Under the pieces are notes generated by a model, which saw only the letters and a list, made by a program, of their open reading frames with translations, searched no databases and was not told the origin of the DNA. A program made the translations under genes and the position numbers. From an uncultured Eubacteriales bacterium (GTDB taxonomy: Bacteria; Bacillota; Clostridia; Lachnospirales; Lachnospiraceae), in NCBI GenBank assembly GCA_900321505.1, contig ONWK01000016.1, positions 1 through 8,416 on the forward strand: a stretch of DNA of 8,416 nucleotides, written 5' to 3'. Shown one piece after another: positions 1-5,135 of the stretch. Each line of letters begins with the position of its first letter. Positions within the stretch are counted from its first letter, which is position 1.

Positions 1-1542
1 CTGTCCTTTGTTTTCGTGCTGTACATGCTGAATGACCGCTCGGAGCAGACGGAATATAAGCTGATCTGGGTGATCGTGGTCATTGCGGCGCCTATCTTCG
101 GTGTCCCATTCTATTTCATCATGGGGAACAGGAGGCCGGGACGGGGATTCAAACGCCGTCTGGATGCAGCGGATCTGAAATATCATCTTTCGTACCTCCA
201 GAACAGAAAGGCCCAGGATTATTTTGTCCAGAAGGACGTCAGGGGTTCCGGGACGGCAGAGTACGTATTTAACGAACAGTATTTTCCGGTGCATCAGAAT
301 ACGGATATAACCTATTTCAGTTCGGGAGAGACCCTGCATAAAGGGATGATAGAGGCCATAGAGTCAGCGGAGCATTTCATTTTTATGGAATATTTTACCA
401 TAGAGAAGGGAGAGCTCTGGAATCCCCTGCTGGAGCTGCTCATGAAGAAGGCAGAGCAGGGCGTGGAGGTGCGTCTGCTCTATGATGACATGGGCTGCGT
501 AGCCTATCTGCCCCGTAAGTATGCGAAACAGCTGAGCTCGGTGAACCCGCACTTCAAGTGCCTGAGATATAACCCTGTGGTTCCGCTCTTTTCACCGTTC
601 ATGAATAACCGTGACCATCGCAAGATGACGATCGTGGACGGATATATCGGCTTTACCGGCGGAATGAACCTTTCGGACAGATATATAAATATTAACTGCC
701 CCTATGGAAAATGGAAGGATGCAGGTATCCGGATCGTTGGCGACGCTGTCTGGAATATGACGCTGATGTATCTTGAAATGTGGGATGCGGTGGATGAAGG
801 CGCTTACAAGCGTAATCAGAAACGGCGCAGGCTGCTTGACCGTCTTGAAAAGAAGATGGAGCATAACAGAAAGACTGAGCGTACGGAGGAGAAGCTGGAG
901 AAGCTGGACGCAAAGGAGGAGAAGGAAGCGTTCAACAAGCTTATCGGCGAGCTGACCGATTATATGCCGAACCGTTATCATGAGACAGTTAAGTCGGATT
1001 CCTTCGTGCAGCCCTTCGGCGACGAACCCTTTGATGAGATACCTCTTTCCGAAAATGTATATATGGAGCTTGTGTCACAGGCTAAAAAGAGGCTGTTCAT
1101 TTTCACTCCGTATCTCATAATGAGTGAATCCCTTACCGATATGATCTGTATAGCGGCAAAGAGAGGAGTGGATGTACGTATAGTGGTTCCGGGAATTCCG
1201 GATAAGAAGCTGGTATACAGGCTTACCCGGGCCTCATATCCGAGACTGAAGAAGGCGGGCGTGAAGATATATGAGTATACGCCGGGCTTCCTTCATTCCA
1301 AATGCATGCTGTGCGACAATGACAAGGCTGTGGTGGGAACCGTGAACCTGGACTACAGAAGCCTGTTCCTGCACTTTGAGGATGCGGTATATTTCTCGGA
1401 TTCAAAGGCGGCGGGATCGCTTTTCCTGGACTTCCAGAAGACTTTCAAGGAGAGCCATGAGGTGACTGAGGAGGATATGAAGAAGAGCATAGCAGGGCAG
1501 ATCCTTGATTCCTGTCTGCAGGTTATTGCGCCCGTACTATAA
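1..1542 (+). CDS. cls: Cardiolipin synthase, 5'-truncated by window edge
   Basis: This is a membrane-bound phospholipase D superfamily enzyme that condenses phosphatidylglycerol molecules into cardiolipin at the cytoplasmic membrane. Reading frame 1 is open from the first base to TAA at 1540-1542, giving 513 visible codons. The start lies upstream of the window, so the GTG at 16 and ATG at 25 are probably internal. The visible N-terminus holds the end of one hydrophobic segment and a second one (about residues 20-40, ending FYFIMGN), as in bacterial Cls. Both HKD motifs are intact: HRKMTIVD starting at His206 and HSKCMLCD starting at His432 (window-frame numbering), each followed by the family's G-T-x-N or GG-x-N pattern. 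Between them, at about residues 270-320, lies a highly charged Lys/Arg/Glu-rich stretch predicted to be helical, which makes this copy somewhat longer than the roughly 480-500 residues usual for Cls. Identification is firm; the Cls subtype is not determined. Confidence 0.95.
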   Translation: MSFVFVLYMLNDRSEQTEYKLIWVIVVIAAPIFGVPFYFIMGNRRPGRGFKRRLDAADLKYHLSYLQNRKAQDYFVQKDVRGSGTAEYVFNEQYFPVHQNTDITYFSSGETLHKGMIEAIESAEHFIFMEYFTIEKGELWNPLLELLMKKAEQGVEVRLLYDDMGCVAYLPRKYAKQLSSVNPHFKCLRYNPVVPLFSPFMNNRDHRKMTIVDGYIGFTGGMNLSDRYININCPYGKWKDAGIRIVGDAVWNMTLMYLEMWDAVDEGAYKRNQKRRRLLDRLEKKMEHNRKTERTEEKLEKLDAKEEKEAFNKLIGELTDYMPNRYHETVKSDSFVQPFGDEPFDEIPLSENVYMELVSQAKKRLFIFTPYLIMSESLTDMICIAAKRGVDVRIVVPGIPDKKLVYRLTRASYPRLKKAGVKIYEYTPGFLHSKCMLCDNDKAVVGTVNLDYRSLFLHFEDAVYFSDSKAAGSLFLDFQKTFKESHEVTEEDMKKSIAGQILDSCLQVIAPVL

Positions 1543-1555
1543 GAAAATGCGGCGG

Positions 1556-1599
1556 AATTACTTAGTTGATTTGTGACAGTACTAAGTTTAATTATTTTT
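1556..1599 (+). terminator. Weak AT-rich stem-loop after cls, possible terminator
   Basis: ACTTAGT (1560-1566) is complementary to ACTAAGT (1581-1587) across a 14-base loop. The flanking AATT at 1556-1559 can also pair with AATT at 1590-1593 if two bases bulge out. A T-rich run (ATTATTTTT) follows to 1599. It sits 14 bases after the cls stop, where a terminator is expected. The stem has few GC pairs and a large loop, so it would be a weak intrinsic terminator, or just an incidental inverted repeat or protein-binding site. Confidence 0.3.
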
Positions 1600-1617
1600 G
1601 ATAATAGCCCGGAAAGC

Positions 1618-1646
1618 TTGTTTATGGTTCTGTGCTGTGATAATAT
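1618..1646 (+). promoter_or_regulatory. Putative sigma-A promoter of ftsH
   Basis: TTGTTT (1618-1623) and TAATAT (1641-1646), 17 bases apart, form a plausible -35/-10 pair. An alternative reading uses the extended -10 TGTGATAAT (1636-1644). Either predicts transcription starting at about 1650-1655, directly at the CIRCE operator, the usual position for HrcA repression. Each box matches consensus at only four of six bases, so the exact assignment is uncertain. Confidence 0.5.
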
Positions 1647-1651
1647 GCCGA

Positions 1652-1678
1652 TTAGCACACCTTTTTACGGAGTGCTAA
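1652..1678 (+). promoter_or_regulatory. CIRCE operator (HrcA binding site) upstream of ftsH
   Basis: TTAGCACAC (1652-1660), a 9-base spacer, then GAGTGCTAA (1670-1678) matches the CIRCE consensus TTAGCACTC-N9-GAGTGCTAA at 17 of 18 arm bases, with the exact 9-9-9 geometry. The single departure is A for T at position 8 of the left arm. CIRCE is bound by the repressor HrcA and relieves repression on heat or protein-folding stress. It lies at the predicted transcription start and 16 bases upstream of the ftsH ribosome binding site. No other heat-shock gene (groE, dnaK) is in the window, so the site must serve ftsH. Confidence 0.9.
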
Positions 1679-1709
1679 CCGGTATGTTTTTTTAAAGGAG
1701 TTGAGTTTT

Positions 1710-3560
1710 ATGCAGGAAATGCAGCCAAATCGAAGAAAAACGGCAACCTATGTGCTGATCATGCTTGTGGTCTTCGGCGTGATCAATTTTATGATCTACA
1801 ATAATTTTCTCAAACAGCAGGTCACAGAAGTAGGTTATAATGATTTCATGCAGAAGATCGAGAAGCAGGAGCTGAAGGAGGTTTCGATCCAGTCCAATCA
1901 GATAGTATTCACCGATAAGAGCGGCAACCTCTACAAGACCGGACTGATGAATGATGCGAATCTTTACGAGAGGCTTTACAAGTCCGGCGCATCCTTCGGT
2001 GCGGAGATCATATCGCAGACCAATCCGATATTGTATTACGGCATCATGCTGGTGCTCCAGTTTGCGCTGATCTTCATCGTATACAAGATAGTCACCAGAC
2101 GATTGATGAAACGTATGGGTGACGATAAGGATATGCTGTCATTTTCCATGGGTACCGGCAGGAGCAACGCAAGAGTCTATGTTAAGTCGAATAATGATGT
2201 GAGATTCCGTGATATAGCGGGCGAGGAGGAAGCAAAGGAGCTGCTTACCGAGATCGTGGGTTATCTCCATGATCCCGGTAAATACACCGAGATCGGTGCC
2301 ACACTTCCCAAGGGCGCGCTGCTGGTTGGCCCTCCGGGTACCGGTAAGACCATGCTTGCAAAGGCTGTGGCGGGAGAGGCAAATGTGCCGTTCTTCTCCA
2401 TTTCCGGTTCCGAATTCGTTCAGATGTTTGTAGGTATGGGTGCCGCAAAGGTACGTGATCTTTTCAAGCAGGCAAAGGAAAAGGCTCCATGTATCATTTT
2501 CATAGATGAGATCGACGCCGTGGGAAAGAAGAGAGATGCGAGTCTTACCACAAATGATGAGCGGGAGCAGACCCTGAACCAGCTGCTTTCGGAGATGGAC
2601 GGCTTCGAGGGCAATACGGGAGTCGTTATCCTGGCTGCTACAAACAGGCCCGAATCCCTGGATCCGGCGCTGCTGAGACCCGGAAGATTTGACAGACGTA
2701 TCCCCGTGGAACTCCCGGATCTCAAGGGCCGTATAGATATACTAAGGGTACACGCAAAGAAGATCAAGATATCCGAAAATGTTGATTTTGACGTTATAGC
2801 AAAGACTGCTTCCGGAGCATCCGGTGCGCAGCTGGCAAATATAGTAAATGAGGCTGCCCTGAAGGCAGTGCGTGAGGGCCGCCGCGTCGTTCAGCAGGAT
2901 GACCTGATGGAGTCCGTTGAGGTTGTTATCGCCGGCTACCAGAAGAAGAATAAGATCCTTACAAATAAGGAGAAGCTGGTTGTAAGCTACCATGAAGTGG
3001 GTCATGCCCTTGTTGCGGCCATGCAGACCCAGTCCGCGCCCGTGACCAAGATCACCATCATCCCCCGGACCAGCGGAGCTCTTGGCTATACCATGCAGGT
3101 GGATGAGGATGACAGGAACCTGATGACGAAGACCGAGCTCATGAATAAGATCGCGACACTGACCGGCGGAAGGGCTGCCGAGGAGCTGATCTTCAACGAG
3201 ATCACCACAGGTGCGGCCAACGATATCGAGCAGGCTACAAAGTATGCAAGAGCCATGATCACCCGTTTCGGTATGACGGATGAATTCGACATGGTGGCCA
3301 TGGAGGTTGTGACAAACCAGTATCTCGGCGGGGATACCAGCCTTGCCTGTGCCCCTGAGACCCAGACAAAGATCGATAAGATGGTAGTGGATCTGGTTAC
3401 AGAGCAGCATAAGAGGGCGCGTGAGATATTGGAGAAGAATATCCAGAAGCTGCATGAGATAGCAAAGCACCTCTTTGAAAATGAGACCATTACAGGAGAA
3501 GAATTTATGGATATCCTGCATTCGGAGGAGAATACACTGCTGCCCAGGACGGAAGGTTAG
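1710..3560 (+). CDS. ftsH: ATP-dependent zinc metalloprotease FtsH
   Basis: FtsH is a hexameric membrane-anchored protease that unfolds and degrades misassembled membrane proteins and short-lived regulators. The ATG at 1710 is chosen because AAAGGAG (1694-1700) lies 9 bases upstream; an in-frame TTG at 1701 abuts that site and is unlikely. The product has 616 residues, normal for FtsH. In order: a membrane helix (about 12-30), a short extracytoplasmic domain, a second helix (about 107-127), then the AAA+ module. Visible motifs are Walker A GPPGTGKT (207-214), pore motif FVGMG (240-244), Walker B IIFIDE (262-267) and arginine fingers R323 and R326 in RPGRFDR. The protease domain has HEVGH (428-432) with the third zinc ligand D505 in NDIEQAT. 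All catalytic residues are present. Sequence details (FVGMGAAKVRD, a degenerate loop before DEREQ) resemble the clostridial branch. Transcription is probably under HrcA control through the CIRCE site. The neighbours are cls and citrate synthase rather than the frequent tilS-hpt. Confidence 0.97.
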   Translation: MQEMQPNRRKTATYVLIMLVVFGVINFMIYNNFLKQQVTEVGYNDFMQKIEKQELKEVSIQSNQIVFTDKSGNLYKTGLMNDANLYERLYKSGASFGAEIISQTNPILYYGIMLVLQFALIFIVYKIVTRRLMKRMGDDKDMLSFSMGTGRSNARVYVKSNNDVRFRDIAGEEEAKELLTEIVGYLHDPGKYTEIGATLPKGALLVGPPGTGKTMLAKAVAGEANVPFFSISGSEFVQMFVGMGAAKVRDLFKQAKEKAPCIIFIDEIDAVGKKRDASLTTNDEREQTLNQLLSEMDGFEGNTGVVILAATNRPESLDPALLRPGRFDRRIPVELPDLKGRIDILRVHAKKIKISENVDFDVIAKTASGASGAQLANIVNEAALKAVREGRRVVQQDDLMESVEVVIAGYQKKNKILTNKEKLVVSYHEVGHALVAAMQTQSAPVTKITIIPRTSGALGYTMQVDEDDRNLMTKTELMNKIATLTGGRAAEELIFNEITTGAANDIEQATKYARAMITRFGMTDEFDMVAMEVVTNQYLGGDTSLACAPETQTKIDKMVVDLVTEQHKRAREILEKNIQKLHEIAKHLFENETITGEEFMDILHSEENTLLPRTEG

Positions 3561-3576
3561 TATCCAAAACGACATA

Positions 3577-3584
3577 AATACTGA
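3577..3584 (+). repeat. Left copy of 8-bp target-site duplication
   Basis: AATACTGA lies immediately outside the left terminal inverted repeat of the 3585-3747 element. It is identical to the octamer at 3748-3755 immediately outside the right end. Perfect 8-base direct repeats flush with inverted termini are the signature of transposase-mediated insertion. Confidence 0.8.
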
Positions 3585-3603
3585 GTAACTATTCAGTACC
3601 ACG

Positions 3604-3628
3604 GCTCCGGATGCTCCGCATCCGGAGC
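3604..3628 (+). repeat. Hairpin 1 of the insertion (GC-rich, 10-bp stem)
   Basis: GCTCCGGATG (3604-3613) pairs perfectly with CATCCGGAGC (3619-3628) across a 5-base loop. The stem is GC-rich but is not followed by a T run, so it does not look like an intrinsic terminator for ftsH, although it could still slow polymerase or protect the 3' end of the ftsH message. Confidence 0.85.
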
Positions 3629-3633
3629 GTAGA

Positions 3634-3663
3634 ATGGCCAGAGAGGCTTCGCCTCTTGGCCAT
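3634..3663 (+). repeat. Hairpin 2 of the insertion (13-bp stem, one bulge)
   Basis: ATGGCCA (3634-3640) pairs with TGGCCAT (3657-3663), and AGAGGC (3642-3647) pairs with GCCTCT (3651-3656). G3641 is bulged and a TTC loop closes the tip. No T run follows. Confidence 0.85.
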
Positions 3664-3733
3664 CCCGTGAAAATCATAAAAATCAGTCTGGAAAGCAAGC
3701 TTTCCATCCGTGATTTTTGTGATTTTCACAGGG
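3664..3733 (+). repeat. Hairpin 3 of the insertion (long AT-rich stem)
   Basis: CCC (3664-3666) pairs with GGG (3731-3733) next to bulged A3730. Then 19 continuous pairs join 3667-3685 to 3711-3729, with one G-T pair. A small internal loop follows, and a 7-bp stem, GGAAAGC (3690-3696) with GCTTTCC (3699-3705), closes the tip. The arms hold internal near-direct repeats (AAAATCA twice on the left, TGATTTTT/TGATTTTC on the right). Confidence 0.85.
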
Positions 3734-3750
3734 CGCTGAATAGTTACAAT
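3723..3750 (+). promoter_or_regulatory. Possible outward promoter at right end of insertion
   Basis: TTTTCA (3723-3728) and TACAAT (3745-3750) are 16 bases apart and match the -35 and -10 consensus at 4/6 and 5/6. The -10 box straddles the insertion junction: TAC is the end of the element and AAT is the start of the duplicated target. Predicted transcription would begin near 3757, giving a leader of about 17 bases before the citrate synthase start. This is an inference from sequence match only. Confidence 0.4.
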
Positions 3751-3755
3751 ACTGA
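3748..3755 (+). repeat. Right copy of 8-bp target-site duplication
   Basis: AATACTGA directly follows the right terminal inverted repeat and matches the octamer at 3577-3584 base for base. Confidence 0.8.
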
Positions 3756-3773
3756 CACAAAAAGGAGAACAAC

Positions 3774-5135
3774 ATGGACGTAAAAGAATTCGCAAGAAAC
3801 TACGAATCCGTCTGCAGGGCGGCAGATAACGTAGATGTAAATCTCTATGACGAATTTGGAGTAAAAAGGGGCCTGAGGGATAAAAACGGTAAGGGCGTTC
3901 TTACCGGTGTGACCAACATTTCCAAGATAGTTTCATCAAAGATAGTTGACGGCAGGGAGGTGCCCTGTGACGGACAGCTCTGGTACCGCGGCTACAATGT
4001 TATAGAAATGGTGCAGGATTTCGGTTTTAAGCGCTTCGGCTTCGAGGAGGTGTCATATCTGCTGCTCTTCGGAGATCTTCCAACGGAGAAACAGCTGAAG
4101 ACATTCAAGGAGACTCTGGGATCGCTCCGCACCCTGCCGACGAATTTTACAAGAGATGTCATCATGAAGGCACCCAGCCACGACATCATGAATTCCATGA
4201 CCAAATCGGTGCTGACACTTCAGGCCTATGATGATAATATATCTGATCTCTCGATCCCGAATGTACTGGAGCAGTGCATGAGGCTGATCAGTGAATTCCC
4301 GATGCTGGCGGTTTACGGCTACTGTGCATATAATCACTATGAACGTGATGAGAGCATGTATATTCATTTTCCGGATCCGTCCATCAGCACGGCGGAGAAT
4401 ATACTGAGGCTGCTCCGCCCGGATAAAAAATATTCAGAGCTTGAGGCCCAGGTGCTGGATGCCGCGCTGGTGCTGCATGCAGAGCACGGCGGAGGAAATA
4501 ACTCCACATTTACCACCCGTGTTGTATCCTCTGCGGGCTCCGATACATATTCGGTTATCGCGGCGGCGCTGTCGTCATTAAAGGGACCGAAGCACGGCGG
4601 CGCAAATATCAAGGTCATGCAGATGATGGATGATATCCGTGCCCATGTTCCGGATCAGAATGATGACGCCAAGCTCAGGGACTATCTTGCGAAGATCGTG
4701 GATAAGCAGGCCTTTGACAGGGCAGGCCTTATATATGGCATGGGTCATGCCATATACTCCATCTCCGATCCCAGGGCGAGAGTCTTCAGAAAGTTCGTTG
4801 AGAAGCTTGCAACGGAAAAACATCTCGAGGAAGAATTTGAGCTTTATGAGAAGATCGAACGCATGGCTCCCGAGATCATCGCGGAAAAGAGAAAAATATA
4901 TAAAGGTGTCAGCGCAAATGTAGATTTTTACAGCGGATTCGTGTATAATATGCTCGGAATACCGACCGAGCTATATACACCGATCTTTGCGATCGCACGT
5001 ATAGTCGGATGGTCTGCGCATAGAATCGAGGAATTAATAAATGTGGACAAGATTATTCGACCCGCCTATAGGAGCATCATGGAGGAGCGCACCTACACCA
5101 GTTACGAATCACGCAATGCCGTTACCTCCGACTGA
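3774..5135 (+). CDS. gltA: Citrate synthase (citrate/methylcitrate synthase family)
   Basis: It condenses acetyl-CoA with oxaloacetate to citrate; in anaerobes this usually feeds 2-oxoglutarate and glutamate synthesis. The ATG at 3774 has AAAGGAG (3761-3767) 6 bases upstream. The 453-residue product carries the family's catalytic triad. H238 lies in HAEHGGGNNST (equivalent to pig H274), H274 in GPKHGGAN (pig H320), and D332 in SDPRARV (pig D375). A C-terminal RIVGWSAHRIEE signature lies near residue 415. It has an N-terminal extension of about 45 residues before the LWYRGYNV region, giving a length slightly above the roughly 370-430 of many bacterial enzymes. Methylcitrate synthase activity cannot be excluded by sequence, but no prp genes are nearby. 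The 163-bp insertion lies just upstream, and the 3' end overlaps the next gene, implying co-transcription with the AAA+ ATPase. Confidence 0.95.
   Translation: MDVKEFARNYESVCRAADNVDVNLYDEFGVKRGLRDKNGKGVLTGVTNISKIVSSKIVDGREVPCDGQLWYRGYNVIEMVQDFGFKRFGFEEVSYLLLFGDLPTEKQLKTFKETLGSLRTLPTNFTRDVIMKAPSHDIMNSMTKSVLTLQAYDDNISDLSIPNVLEQCMRLISEFPMLAVYGYCAYNHYERDESMYIHFPDPSISTAENILRLLRPDKKYSELEAQVLDAALVLHAEHGGGNNSTFTTRVVSSAGSDTYSVIAAALSSLKGPKHGGANIKVMQMMDDIRAHVPDQNDDAKLRDYLAKIVDKQAFDRAGLIYGMGHAIYSISDPRARVFRKFVEKLATEKHLEEEFELYEKIERMAPEIIAEKRKIYKGVSANVDFYSGFVYNMLGIPTELYTPIFAIARIVGWSAHRIEELINVDKIIRPAYRSIMEERTYTSYESRNAVTSD

Larger units (their letters stand above)
3585..3747. mobile_element. MITE-like non-coding insertion, 163 bp
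   Basis: The element is bounded by 12-bp perfect terminal inverted repeats, GTAACTATTCAG (3585-3596) and CTGAATAGTTAC (3736-3747). It is flanked by identical 8-bp direct repeats, AATACTGA, on both sides. The interior is almost entirely paired. A 10-bp hairpin spans 3604-3628; a 13-bp hairpin with one bulge spans 3634-3663; a long stem spans 3664-3733. In the last, 19 consecutive pairs (3667-3685 with 3711-3729, one G-T) are capped by a GGAAAGC/GCTTTCC stem. As single strand it would fold into a cloverleaf with three arms closed by the terminal repeat. No open reading frame of note is present, so movement would need a transposase from elsewhere. Octamer duplications fit several IS families (for example ISL3, IS256), so no parent is assigned. 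Alternatives are a conserved structured RNA or an intergenic repeat with an accidental flanking repeat. Confidence 0.78.

Noticed and set aside
3604..3663. Rho-independent terminator for ftsH
   Set aside because: The two stable hairpins have no T run after them, and they belong to the symmetrical insertion, so termination was not called.
2742..3707. Long minus-strand open frame antisense to ftsH
   Set aside because: It lies opposite a protein with every FtsH motif, has no ribosome site or recognisable domain, and runs into the insertion; it is a shadow of ftsH codon use.
3585..3747. tRNA or riboswitch
   Set aside because: The cloverleaf-like fold lacks tRNA landmarks (TTC loop, anticodon arm, CCA-type acceptor) and I see no known riboswitch core; flanking direct repeats favour an insertion.
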